A stretch of 64,000 nt of DNA from Berberis thunbergii. Its lineage: Eukaryota; Streptophyta; Magnoliopsida; Ranunculales; Berberidaceae. The DNA is taken from contig QNQO01006267.1 of assembly GCA_003290165.1 (NCBI GenBank), positions 432,044 through 496,043 of the forward strand. The letters run 5' to 3'. Of this stretch, positions 24,099-35,152 are shown one piece after another. How positions within the stretch are numbered: the stretch's first letter is position 1; the number at the start of each line of letters is the position of its first letter. The translations under genes and the position numbers were made by a program. A model generated the notes under the pieces. The model searched no databases, was not told where the DNA came from, and saw nothing but the letters and a program-made list of their open reading frames with translations.

Positions 24099-25527
24099 TC
24101 TATCTTACAATACATATAGGTTTTTTACTGTTCATGAACAGTGATTACAGTGTGTTTGTCCTACGTGGCACCACTTATATCCTTGGCAGAAGTTTAAGTA
24201 AAAAAAAAAAATCGATGTTTTCCTCATTCTCTCATTTCCCCTCTATTCCTCTACCCAAACCCCTCCCACCAAGCATTGAAGAAGAAGGACGAAAGAAGAA
24301 GCTCCTCTTCCTCTACATCTCCTCTTCTTCTTCAGATCTGAAGTTGTTTTTTTGGCAGAAGTTGTTTCTTCTTCTTCTTCTTCTTCCATTCTCTTCTTCC
24401 TCTCACAGCCCTCTCGCAGAGCAGCCCCTCTCGCAGCCCCTCTTTTCATTTTTCACTTTCCTTTATTATCTAAGTGGTCGAACTTTTGGAACAGAGAGGA
24501 TCTCAAGTTCTTCAGCCCCTTTCTTAGAGATGTCCAGCTCTTCTACTGCTTCTCGCAAGGTTTCCCCAATCTCTCCCTAATTTCGATTCTAATCTTTCAT
24601 TTTACTATTCCAAAACCCATTCTTTCACTCTTCCTAATATTGATTGGTGTTTTTGGTCTTGCCCAGTGTAATGGTCTCGGGTGGAGATTATCAAGTAATT
24701 AATCTCCCTCCAATAGGTAAGCTTCTTCATCCTTCACTCAATCTCTACGTTAGTTGGTGGAGTGGGGAATTTAATTTGTGTTGAAAATGAACTATATGTG
24801 AATGTTTTGAATTTGAAATGATATTAGAGTCATGTTCATGTAGCACGTTATGATTTTCTTGGGGAACTTTACATATAAGGTGTTTGATGAGCAGCCTCAT
24901 AGAAGAAGATATTACCTCCACAAATCCTTGACTGACTTGATTCTTCTCAATCAATTATCTCTTAGGTGTCGGTAAGCTTTTCTGCGAATTCCCATTTCGT
25001 TTCTCAATTGCTGTTTATTCATCTTTCCATTATGTTATGAGTTTATATAGGAAGTCAATCAAGTTTTTTCCTGAATTTCAATCATGGGGTTTGTGTAAAT
25101 TTCAATGGGGATCCCATATTTGTGTGCTGAATGTATGTCGAAAGGTGTTTGGTTAGTCCATTACATATTGCATCATAGCATTATCATAATTCACTACTTA
25201 GATTATAGAAAAATGGAAATTTGAAAAATGATTTTATTCGTCATGTATTTTTCAATTTGATCTTAGTGAAGGGTGTTTGTATATCTGTTTGCTCAACTAT
25301 AAGGTTTTGTTTCACTTTTATTGTTTCTTAGCATACAAAACTACCATTGATTGGTATGTGGTTTTAGTTGAATAGGCCAAATTCTTAACAACACTGTGAT
25401 GTAGCTTAATAAGTTTTGGCTTATATATCATGTTCATGAACAATTCAAAGAGGGTTGTGTTCATGAATAGAGTCGTGAAGATAGAATGTACTATGAGGTA
25501 GTGCCAACGGCACGGGTATTACACTAG
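24099..25527 (+). mobile_element. Non-autonomous Helitron, plus orientation
   Basis: It starts at A|TCTATCTTACAATACATA and ends with GTGCCAACGGCAC, GGGTATTACA and CTAG|T (hairpin 25501-25513, CTAG 25524-25527). Length 1,429 bp. It differs from the minus-strand copy by a few substitutions and a short CTCTCGCAGCCC-type duplication near 24425. A splice-like segment (CAG|TGTAATGGTCTCGGG to CCAATAG|GTAAGC, about 24666-24717) hints that part of a host gene was taken up, but I cannot name it. Confidence 0.87.
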
Positions 25528-26460
25528 TTCTTTACAAGGAGAACACTCACACTCAATTGATACCACCAAAGATCTAGCACATTGAAAACAAGAAGACACA
25601 ATTATTTTTGATAATTCAATAAATTTACTTAAAACATATATAACTTCTCTCTCTCTCCATATATATATATATATATATGGCTTTGGAAATTGGAACATCC
25701 TTCTAGCCATAGGTACATAAATAAAAATGAATTCTACACATATGAACATGAAAAAACAACAACTATAATAAATACTTATAGAGACTAGATTCATGAATTA
25801 CTCAAAATGTCGATTATAAGAAGTGAGGCACTGATTGGAATTGTTGTGATCTTTGTACAAAAAATTAGAGCCATAGACTGAAGGAAAGCTCTATAAGTTT
25901 ACTTTCAAATGCAAGAAACGGTTCGTCAACCGACCTTTCAGCAGAGAGTTATGATGATTTTTGTAACAAGTGTGCAACCCGATTTCAAGGTTAGTACCAT
26001 ACCATTCTTCCTTCTACATTAAACAATGCATATAAAACATGAGAATGGTAATTATGTAAACTTAAGTATCTCATTAATAGCTAAATGTGATTTTCGTTTG
26101 TCTTGATTCCTCAAACAAGTGTTTTTATCAATGAAGGAATCTCAAGAAGAGGAGATTCTTGGAGAAGGTATGAGATAGTCAGTTAACTCGAAAACACAGG
26201 ATTAGGAGTCACCTAAGGTCAGAGGAGGCGTTGTGAGTTATCAGACCCATGTTTTAAAGAAGAAGAAAAGTAGTCCAAACTTCCAAAGTAACTTCTTTTT
26301 CAAATCAAAACATCGACCATGGTCGCCTTCACTACTGTACGATTTCTAAAACGATCCGACAACGCAAATCCCAAGGTCCATCTAATGAAAGAGTGCCTTT
26401 TGTCATGTCATACATACCTTCCTCTCCCTCCTCTCGTTCGTACAAACATCAATATCCATC
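25528..26460. other. Intergenic sequence
   Basis: An (AT)n run lies at about 25659-25679. No gene was recognised. Confidence 0.45.
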
Positions 26461-26628
26461 CGAAAATTCTTTGTTGCACGGGGGTTTGCCTGGTATTTAG
26501 CCTGGTGCAAACCCCTCACCGTTCATTTTGCCTCGAGATGGGTGAAGCACATATCGCGAGGCTAAATGGATGGTGGGGGTAGCACCAGGCTAAACACCAG
26601 GCTAACCCCCAGTGCGCTGTAGCAATGC
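26461..26628. mobile_element. Foldback MITE with CCAGGCTAA arms
   Basis: GCACGGGGGTTTGCCTGGT with TTTAGCCTGGTGC on the left pairs with GCACCAGGCTAAACACCAGG and CTAACCCCCAGTGC on the right. The outer right edge, read inward, GAGCATTGCTACAGCGCAC, is a common plant MITE terminus; the outer left edge is degenerate. Flanking CCATC repeats make the duplication uncertain. Confidence 0.5.
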
Positions 26629-27062
26629 TCCCATCCATCAATGTCTCACTCACTCATATACCATTGTTTCTTGTTGTTTCTTCCGTTCTCCTTTCTTTCT
26701 TAAAAACCTAAGACTCCTCCGTTTTCGCATTATTTCCACTTGGCAACCATGAAACCAGGTTTGAAAAGAAGAAAATCATCCAAGCGAGCTTAGTTTTACA
26801 ACTTGTACTGCTTCAGAGCTTTGATTCTAGCCCAACCCTATTAGGGCTTTGGAGTCGAAACTTGAGTGGCCGTGTAATGACCCTACTTTAACACATAATA
26901 ATTTTTTATTATTTATTTATTTGTTTTGTTTTGTTTTGTTTGGCTTTATTAAATTTGAGGTGACGTCAAGTAATAAGGGGGTGTCACTAACCTTGAGCAA
27001 AACCCTAACAGGTAAGAGTTTTGTCTTTAGTGGGATTAAATAGGGGTTTGGGGTTTTCTTTT

Positions 27063-27225
27063 TCTCTCGCCGCTTAAACAAAAAAAAAAATAAAGGAGAA
27101 AAAGAGAGAGGGCAAGAAGGGAGAAAGAAAGAAGGAGAAAGAGAGAGAAAAGCAAGAAGGGAGAAAGAAAGAAGGAGAAAGAGAGAGAAAAGCAAGAGGA
27201 AAAGACATGGGAGAAGAAAGAAAGA
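27063..27225. repeat. Purine-rich tandem repeat in the solo LTR
   Basis: Two to three direct copies of an approximately 38-bp unit (GGGAGAAAGAAAGAAGGAGA with AAGAGAGAGAAAAGCAAGA). It creates spurious Phe/Leu/Ser-rich open frames on the minus strand. Confidence 0.8.
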
Positions 27226-27387
27226 AAAACAACAACTATGAGTCTCTTTGTTTCTTTAACCTTTTTATTGTGAGTTGTGTTTCTTTTTGTCATTTTTGTC
27301 CTTTTTGATTTGGTTGCATAAAATCAAGAATACAGTGTGAATGATTTGATACGGGGTTTGTGAGTTATTTTCTCTATTTCGCTTCTA

Positions 27388-27515
27388 TTCATGCTCATGT
27401 CAGATTCTCATGCTCGTGTCAACTTTATAGAAAGTATATTCATCATGCTCATGTCAGATTCTCATGCTTGATAGAAATTCTATCAAAGTGGTATTCATGC
27501 TCATGTCAGATTTTA
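27388..27515. repeat. CATGCTCATGTCAGATT repeats
   Basis: Three well-kept copies and one diverged copy of TTCATGCTCATGTCAGATT, spaced irregularly, in the solo LTR. Confidence 0.75.
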
Positions 27516-28997
27516 TCCAACGAAATAGTCCCTGGGTCCCACTGAGTCCCAATGCTTAATCAATCCAATGGTGTTATTTTATATGCTCACAAAAACCAAG
27601 AAAAAAAAAGGGACTTAGTTTGGACAATATGATTGAACCTACGTCCTTTTAGAGCCTTCATGAGTTGACAAAACTCTGAGAATGTCTCTTTGTCTTGATC
27701 TAGATTGACTTCTACTTTATCCATGAAGTCCAAAGCAGTTTCCTTTGAGGCTTTTGGCCTTGGGACGTTGGCGATGAGAATGAGGCCTTCATAAACAAAT
27801 TAATCCACGGGGTCCCACTGCAAGGATTTGTAATTTGCAATTTGAATTCATTCAATTAGAATTCCTGCATAATTAAATCCACTGGGTCCTAATTTGTTAT
27901 TTGCAATTAGAACTAGTATTCCTGAAATTATGTATTTGCAATGTCAAATCCTACGGTCCCACTCGCCAATTGGAAATTTTTCCTTCCTGCAATTTGAATT
28001 AGGATTCTTGTAATGCATCAGCTTATGACTCATAGAGTCAAAGAGTTTGGGTCCCACTGTATAATCAAATCTGTTCTGTGTGAATGTGAAATTGCAATAG
28101 TGTTATTTTAATTTACAATGATGTTATTTTGATTTACAATGGATTTAATTGCGATGGTGTTATTCTGTATGTATAAATATTTTGATTTGAGCTTATTTGG
28201 AGATTTGTATTATTATGCATATTGACTTGGTTATGCCTTATGAAGAATTTAGATATTTGAATTAAGGAGTGACTTGATTGCCATGTTGTTATAGAGCATG
28301 ATTAATGAATATGCTATGTTTTTCCCAAAAATGTGGGTGAATACGATTGTGAATCGATTTATGTATGACAAAATTTCAGTGTGGAGGAATTCTGAATTAT
28401 CAAAAATAAATGATATTGGTAAACCTTGATTTATGAAATATAAACCACTTGGACTTGTATCACTTAGAACTACCATACCTCTTTTGTTTATTATTTTCCC
28501 TATCTTACTAGAGAGACTAAATGACCTGCGGGTAGTCTTGCGGAGTTGGGGCACCCATTTCTTACTAGAAAAACTAAAATAACCATCGGGTTAGTCTTAC
28601 GAAAATGAGGTGAATTGTTATGCCTAAAATAGGCTTTGATATTTATCCGTAAAAAAATGTGACGTGAGTTTATGCGCATTGATAGCCCAAGGGTGGATTT
28701 TGGTACTCATATAGTTAGGAGTATCCGCGATGCATGCCTGTATGTGATGTCCCCACTTGGGCATGGATGACGGAGTAATCCTCCTATATATGAGAGAGAC
28801 ATACTGGCATGTATGTTCGACACTGAGGTGGTGTGAATGTGATATCGTCTAAGTGATCATTCCGTTAAAAAAATGAATCAAATTCAAATAAAAATGAATA
28901 AACTACGTTTATATTGTTTCTAATCCTTTTTCATGCAGGATGACAAATCCACTAATATTTCTGTAGGTTAGACTTGCCATAGTCAACTATCATCTAG

Positions 28998-29645
28998 CAG
29001 TATTTTAAAAATCACTAAGCGCTGGGCGGACGACGAGCAGGTGCCTAGCGCCCAGGGGCCTAGGCGGCACCTAGGCGGTCTTAGGTTTTGTATTATTACT
29101 TTAATAATTTACAAAAGTTAAACATAATACCTTATCAATTATATCCAATTTAATGGAAATATACATATGCAAAATTTAAAAACATGAAAAATTAACAATC
29201 GTGAACAAAATTTATCAAAACTCAAATGACTGAAGTTGGTCATGATTGGTACTTTATATAAATTTGAATTTGTGTACTCTTTTATTTTTCTTCAAATTGT
29301 ATGAATAACCTCAGTTATGTTTAATAAAATCTACATTAGTAAAATTGGTACAGCAGATCGTTTGAGAATTTCATTAAGTAATTATCATTTGCTACATTTA
29401 GACATATACTGAATAAAAAAAATTAAATAGTTTATTTCTAAAAAAAATAGGAAATAAAATAAATAAGAACACAATCAGCCTTATTAAAAAATTTTAAAAA
29501 TTAAAAAAAATTAAAATCGTCCAGACTGCCTAGACCCCGCCCAGACTGCCCAGAACCGCCCAGACTGCCCGCTCAGCCATTAATCTGGGCGATTTTCCAC
29601 CTTCTAGCGCCTAGGCGGCCGCCCAGGCCGATTTTTAGAACACTG
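28998..29645. mobile_element. hAT MITE with CAGTG...CACTG ends, copy 1
   Basis: The left end CAGTATTTTAAAAATC and right end CGATTTTTAGAACACTG are flanked by a perfect 8-bp duplication, TCATCTAG (28990-28997 and 29646-29653). Both subterminal regions are rich in CTAGGCGG and CCGCCCAGAC motifs. Nested in the solo LTR. A second copy lies inverted at 59737-60400. Confidence 0.87.
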
Positions 29646-30312
29646 TCATCTAGTAAGTACAAGTAAGTGCATATTTACTTATTAGAATTAAGATATGAAT
29701 GCCTCGTGGAGAAACTACCTGTGTGTTTTGATTTTTTTATCGTACTATTTTTTTCGGTCATATCCTGTAAATTTTCTTTATTGATTTTGGGGAATAAAGA
29801 GATTTCACACCAGCTTTATTGCTGACCCAAGTGGGCTTTGGCTTCTTGGGTACTTTCCTTCGAAAATGTAGACGACTAGCTTATTTTCAGGATAAAGTAA
29901 TCTCGGACAGGCTTAGAGCATTTCATACCATACGTGACAAGCATTTCTGGGAGTTGCGCGTTGTTCGAAAGATTAGATCATTTTTATTTATAGGTGTTAG
30001 TTTAATTCTTGTAATTAGAACTCAGAGTTATTTATTATTTTCTGGAAGAGATACATTCGTAAATTGTTGAATTTGTTAGCGTTGGCTCTACGAGTTTTAA
30101 AATTTTCTTCCTTTTGATGGACTTTCAGATTAGTTGTTTTATTTTTCCCTCTATTTGGTAAATGGTGCAATTGATTATTTCTCGTAGATGCCAACTGTTA
30201 TTTTCGTGAATGACAATTCATGTCCCGACTTTTGTGGAAACGGATAATCCTACGTGGATTTTGGGATTTTCGTTTTCTTTGAAAATCGGGGCGTGACAGG
30301 CCGAGTTAAGAA

Positions 30313-31113
30313 ATGGCGAGAGTTGAGTACAATTGGGAGCGATTAATTAGCGCTTCGATGCTTAGGGAGTATGCTGGAAAAGGGCAAGCAGAAAAAGTTG
30401 GTAGTGGGATGTTTGGTGTTGTTCCTGTCTCACTTAGCAGTGCCAAGAAGATTGAAGGAATCTTGCAGGCTATGTCACGATCCTAATCATGAACCTTCTC
30501 CTCTTAGACAACTTGTGCTTTTGGGAGACAACGTTCATGACAATTGGCATCAGAACCAAACCCCACATCCAATGTTCGATTCTCGATAAAAGCGACCTAT
30601 AGGCAGGATTAAAATAATTTAGTACAAGCTAAGTTGTTGAATACTGATGGGTGAGTGGAGCTACCCCAAAGAAGAAAAAAAAAAGGAGAACGACTACCAT
30701 CGAGCCAATGTCGATAGAGTAGGCTGACGAGGACGTCGACTTTGGAAGCGTGGGACAATGTCACGATCTTAGTCATGAACTTTGTGTTCTTGAACAGCTC
30801 GAACTTTTGGGAGAATTGGTTGGTTCATGATAGGCTGAGGAATTTATTATAATCAGTTATCTGCTTACCTTTTTTAATTAATAAAACAACCTAATTTTTT
30901 TATTATTATTTGGATTTCAAGTTTATTTTACAGATGTTTTACAAGTATCATTGGTGGCTAATTTTTGTTAGTGAGTTGGAGAAATCCCATGTTTTCTATT
31001 CACTCACACTATTCATTTATTTATTTTAATTTTGATGGCACAAGATTTGGACCCAAACAATGATGGTAGAGGTCTTACTCCAATTTAAAATTGGTTTAAT
31101 GTCAGTCATTAAG
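30313..31113 (+). pseudogene. CALS9: Callose synthase N-terminal exon remnants
   Basis: From the ATG at 30313 the frame reads MARVEYNWERLISASMLREY and on to SSAKKIEGILQA, then leaves homology at about 30473. A second remnant at 31034-31113 begins MAQDLDPNNDGRG, loses one base, then continues as LLQFKIGLMSVIK up to a GTATTG donor. The ADEIQ...AYS part between them is missing. Two imperfect copies of TGTCACGATC(C/T)TA(A/G)TCATGAAC (30473 and 30759) mark unexplained inserted sequence. Confidence 0.82.
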
Positions 31114-31319
31114 GTATTGCCTATACTTCGTGAGTGTACATTGCTATTGTTAGATGCACGTGAGTAAAATTTTAGGATGTGGTTTGTTTTGATCTTAAGA
31201 GTTGTGGGGTGGGTTCTAAGCATTTACAGACACGGAGCCACGTAGGGGCAAGTGGGGGCACTCTGACTCTTTTAAAAAAAACAATAAAAAAAAGTTTGGT
31301 GCCATTATTTTCTTGAAAA

Positions 31320-31363
<44 letters not shown>

Positions 31364-31733
31364 TGCCCCTAATTTTAAATACAATTTTGATTTGCCCAAC
31401 CCTCAACAGTTCAAATCCCCCAAATATCTCCAATAATCTGTCATAATTCATAACTTATCACTTCTCCTGAAAGGGAGCTTCAGAAGTATAGTAAGATTTA
31501 CTGTGTTCGTCTTCACAAGATGAGAAATCTTCTCTCCCTCATCACTCAGACATAAAAATCTCGTGTTCTTGGTAAACCCACAAATTTCACTTTTTTGGCG
31601 TCGGCGATCATTCGTTCCTCTTTTGCTTCGTGTTCACCATTCCAACGAGCTTTGAATTGAACGTAGTTCCAACTTTCAGGAAAGCAGTGATCTACCACCT
31701 CCAACCAAAAATAAAGATGACAATGATTTATCA

Positions 31734-32052
31734 GATCCAATCTCAAAGAAAAGTCATGTAGATGTTAATCTATCAAATCTTCTAATAGATCCTGGCTTAA
31801 TACTTTGTATTTTTTATTACCATTTGAATGATCAAGAGGTTGTTAGAAGAGTTTATTTGCAAAAGGAAACTACACATTTTCACAAAAAAAAAGAGGTGCA
31901 CTACAACGTTTTAATATAGCTTGGTTCAGTAAGTGTAGGAGTTGGCTAGAGTATAGCATAGCAAATGATGTCGCTTTTTGTTTTCATTGCTATCTTTTTA
32001 AAAGTGTCGGAAAGCAAAGGGATGGTAATTGTTTTGTTGTTGAAGTAATTTA
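31734..32052 (+). pseudogene. hAT transposase remnant, TTF-type zinc finger (ZMYM1-like)
   Basis: The translated pieces SHVDVNLSNLLIDPG, YYHLNDQEVVRRVYLQKE and FNIAWFSKCRSWLEYSIAND with VAFCFHCYLFK match the N-terminal TTF zinc-finger domain of plant hAT transposases (family pattern DPGLR..., WF...WLEYS, AFCL-C-YLF). Frameshifts separate the pieces, and the catalytic and dimerisation regions are absent. Confidence 0.8.
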
Positions 32053-32264
32053 AAAAAAAAAATTTGAAACTCATGTAGGAAAGCCTAATAGTTTATACAC
32101 TAAGCTTATATGAAGAGTCGAAATTTAATGAATCAAAACATCGTATCCAATCATTTATTCCCAAGCAATCTAATCGACTTATGTTAATTGCATCGGTGTT
32201 TTACATAATTATTCATGTATTGTTAAAGTTAAAAAATTATGATAAAATAATTAATTATTATATT

Positions 32265-32431
32265 GCCAAAGGGGGAGTGGTCGAGTGGTTAAGGAGTTGT
32301 GGACTTGTTCCATAGGTCCTTGCTTCGAGACCCACTGGAGGCATCTTTATTTCGGGGTGATATTTCGACCAGTAGGTCGCATCTCGGGAGTAGGTTACGG
32401 ATCCTATGCTGAAAAAACCGGCTTGCCTTTC

Positions 32432-32461
<30 letters not shown>
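32265..32461 (+). mobile_element. tRNA-derived SINE
   Basis: The 5' part contains an A-box-like GTGGTCGAGTGGTTAAGG and a B-box-like GCTTCGAGACCC at tRNA spacing, followed by an unrelated body and a long poly(A) tail (about 32431-32460). A 17-bp target duplication, TAATTAATTATTATATT (32248-32264 and 32462-32478), flanks it. It sits inside the hAT element at 31228. Confidence 0.88.
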
Positions 32462-32465
<4 letters not shown>

Positions 32466-32712
32466 TAATTATTATATTATGTATAATTAATTATGACTGA
32501 TCACTTCACCCCATCAATAAAAATCCTGGCTCCGTCCGCATTTACTCGGTGTTTTGCGGCAAAAGAGACAAGGAAAAGGTTGATCGCAATCGTGTAACGT
32601 TGAGCGTTTGGAGAGTGTTTACCTTGTATTGTTGTCAATTATTTTTCTTGAAGGCTTCTGCTATCATACAGTCTCGTTGGAGAGTATCTCATATGAAAGA
32701 ACCATATACAAT

Positions 32713-32825
32713 GAGCTTGTCCAACTTTGTCGAGGGAATGGGCGAGGAAAACAGCGAGGAGGCGCTACAAATGCTTCCCCCCTCGCTGTTTTCCTCGCCA
32801 ATTCCCTCGACAGTTCGAATTTTTC
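32713..32825. mobile_element. Foldback (MULE-like) MITE copy 3
   Basis: A hairpin with left arm TGTCGAGGGAATGGGCGAGG and right arm CCTCGCCAATTCCCTCGACA around a loop of about 35 bp. The outer left edge GAGCTTGTCC resembles the inward-read right terminus GAGCTTTGC of the copy at 32850. No target duplication was found. Confidence 0.65.
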
Positions 32826-32849
32826 TTGAGCAAATAGCAAATGAAATAC

Positions 32850-33039
32850 GGGAATTCTAAATGTCGAGGGAAAGGGCGAGGAAAACAGCGAGGTAAAAGA
32901 GGTGGCGGGGGGTGAACCGTTCACCCCCCTCGAGATGCGCGCGCGGCACATATCTCGAGGGGGGTGAACGGTTCACCCCCCGCCACCTCCTTTACCTCGC
33001 TGTTTTCCTCGCCCTTTCCCTCGACGCATAGCAAAGCTC
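32850..33039. mobile_element. Foldback (MULE-like) MITE copy 4
   Basis: A near-perfect hairpin of about 75-bp arms starting TGTCGAGGGAAAGGGCGAGG and ending CTCGCCCTTTCCCTCGAC. A 10-bp duplication, AATGAAATAC (32840-32849 and 33040-33049), supports independent insertion. It lies within 40 bp of copy 3. Confidence 0.82.
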
Positions 33040-33235
33040 AATGAAATACCATGCAAGAAACATAAACCCCCCTCTCCTCGCCTTTCTTCCATTTCTGCAT
33101 CAGGAGTAATCATTTCCACATGTTGTGGATGCATATAATTTGGCGGTCTGTAATTCGAAACTTGTGCTGCAGGCTGAAACACAGTATGTACTTGTTTATT
33201 ATTGAGCCAAATCTCAATTTCATTTCTTGTTTCAG

Positions 33236-35152
33236 GATGGAACAAAGGTATCTAGAAATGAAAAAAAAGTGTACCCCATCCTGAGGCCTTAATCGAGGTC
33301 ATGGAGGAACTTCTGATGGTGTGGTTGGATTAATTGCAGAAGAGGTACTATTTATAGTTTTAGTCACTCAAAATTATGGGTTGGAGTTGTACAGGTAGCA
33401 ATAGAGATTAAGTTGAATCATTGTCATAATGTAGAAGTTTATCCAACAGATATGATTCATCTTTGATGATACTTGATGGATGGAGTTGGTTGTTCTATGG
33501 AACTTTAAGATGGTCATAATGATTTAAAATAAACGTTGTTAAGCCTTAATGGCCCATAGGGCAAGTCAAACTATTGAGTGACAACTATTATTATGATCTG
33601 TTTCAGTTAAGAAGGATCAAAATGTCAGATGGGACATTGAGCGGTGAACTTCTTCCATTCAATATTGTAACATTGGATGCCCCGTCCTTAACAAATGTAG
33701 TTGGAACATTCCCAGAAGTGAGTTTCAACCTTCACCTCCTACATAATGCTATTCAATTATTCTTGGAGCTACAACATTAGTTCCATTTTCTGATGTATAT
33801 TGTTTATTGGATATATCCAAGTTGGGTACATTTTTTCGCTCAAGATGAAGCCATACTTTACATACATTGTTGTGCAGTTGAGCTGATTACTACTCTGCAA
33901 ATTTATTGAATAAAATCTTATCTTTGACTCAATTGGTTATCTTTCTTCAATGCTGTTAATTGCTATTATCTTAGTTCAATTGTTTATAATTGCTCTTTTT
34001 TGTTACCATTATTAATCAGGTTAGAGCTGCAGTATCTGCTTTAAGGTACACAAAATACTTACCAAAACTTCCTGCTGATTTTGAGGTTTCTGGTCTACAC
34101 AATTTAGATATTTTCAATCTCTTGGAGTGTGTGTTTGGTTTTCAGGTTTGTGGATTGATGTTATCGAATTTATCTACGGATAAACTGTTATAGTTATAAG
34201 TGTTTATAGTTTTGTTGTATTGGCATCAGTTGTATTAATTTCACCATCTGTATCCTCTAATGTGTGTATGGTAGGCTATGTCTTATTTTCATCTACTATC
34301 CCGAGCTTCTGCCATGTAATAGAAACGATTCATTATTGTTTTCCTTTACAGTCTCTTTGGAAACATAGTTTTCTGGATAAAAGAAGCCCCTGCATGAGTG
34401 AATTTTTCATTTGATCTCTGGCCCAACAGATGTTCTTTGTAAGGAAGCCTGACACCATTGATCACCTCTTCTTCACCTACCCTTTCTCCACCTCCATCTG
34501 GGCCGGCATTTGTACCGCCTCCTCAGCTCCTATTCCTAATAGCAACTCCTTTCCTGCTTGGGTTGCTAATTGGATCAAAGATGGCTGCTATCTTGGATTT
34601 GGTCCGAGTGTTGTTAACCGCTCTTTGGGTTATTTGGAAATAGAGAAATAGCAGAATCTTCAGAGATAAGAAAAAATATAGTTTCCCTCTTTGCAGGGAA
34701 ATCAAATCCCTGAGTTGGCATTGGGGACAAATGTGGGATTCCATGTATCTTTGATTGAGAAAGTTTGTTTAGGCTGTAATCTTTGTGTTGTTTTCACAGT
34801 TCTTCCCCTGCTTTGTACTCTGTGATTTTCTCAGTCACTTGTTTACAGTCCAACTCGTTGATGGGTGTGCGATGGGCATAGTACAAATCCTTGATGTTCC
34901 ATGGTTGCACTAACCGTTATGGACTTGTAATGCTAGTTGCCATCGCTTGTCTGTATTATACTTATTTGAAAAATATCATATATATAGCACATCTTTTTCA
35001 TTATTTAAATGCTGCATATAAGCTGTGCCACTGAGAAAAATTTGATGTCTTTGGGTTCTTTTTGTGCAGAAACACAATATTAGGAATCAAAATGTGGTCT
35101 CTCTTTAGCCAATGCACAATCTCGTCTTCAGGCACATGCTGAAGCTGAACCA
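33236..35152 (+). pseudogene. CALS9: Callose synthase exons, N-terminal cytosolic region
   Basis: 33236-33344 (acceptor TTTCAG) has KVSRNEKKVYPILR and ALIEVMEELL in different frames. 33607-33717 reads LRRIKMSDGTLSGELLPFNI through GTFPE. 34020-34145 reads VRAAVSALRYTKYLPKLPAD through CVFGFQ. 35070-35152 reads KHNIRNQNVVSL, then needs a shift to read LANAQSRLQAHAEAEP. These align in order with the GSL10 N-terminal domain. Splice sites remain, but the first and last exons are broken. Confidence 0.87.
34400..34980 (+). mobile_element. LINE 3' fragment (zf-RVT tail)
   Basis: The frame around 34430-34651 reads KPDTIDHLFFTYPFSTSIWA and on to AWVANWIKDG, the typical tail of the zinc-binding reverse-transcriptase domain of plant LINEs. 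It lies in the intron between callose synthase exons 34020-34145 and 35070-35152. The limits are approximate. Confidence 0.65.

Larger units (their letters stand above)
26873..30298 (+). mobile_element. Solo LTR of a Ty3/gypsy-type retrotransposon
   Basis: The unit starts TGTAATGACCCTACTT and ends TCGGGGCGTGACA, with the 5-bp duplication GGCCG on both sides (26868-26872 and 30299-30303). TG...CA termini, a long LTR (about 2.8 kb once the nested hAT MITE is removed) and the GGGGCGTGACA end fit chromovirus-type gypsy LTRs of plants. No internal domain or second LTR follows, so it arose by LTR-LTR recombination. It ends 15 bp before the callose synthase start codon. Confidence 0.8.
31228..32537 (+). 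mobile_element. hAT element with TTF-type transposase remnant
   Basis: The ends AGACACGGAGCCACG and CCTGGCTCCGTCC are flanked by the perfect octamer GCATTTAC (31220-31227 and 32538-32545). Length 1,310 bp including a nested SINE. It carries the start of a transposase gene. Inserted in an intron of the callose synthase gene. Confidence 0.84.

Noticed and set aside
27036..27293. Phe/Leu-rich minus-strand open frames resembling membrane proteins
   Set aside because: They are translations of the purine-rich repeat in the solo LTR.
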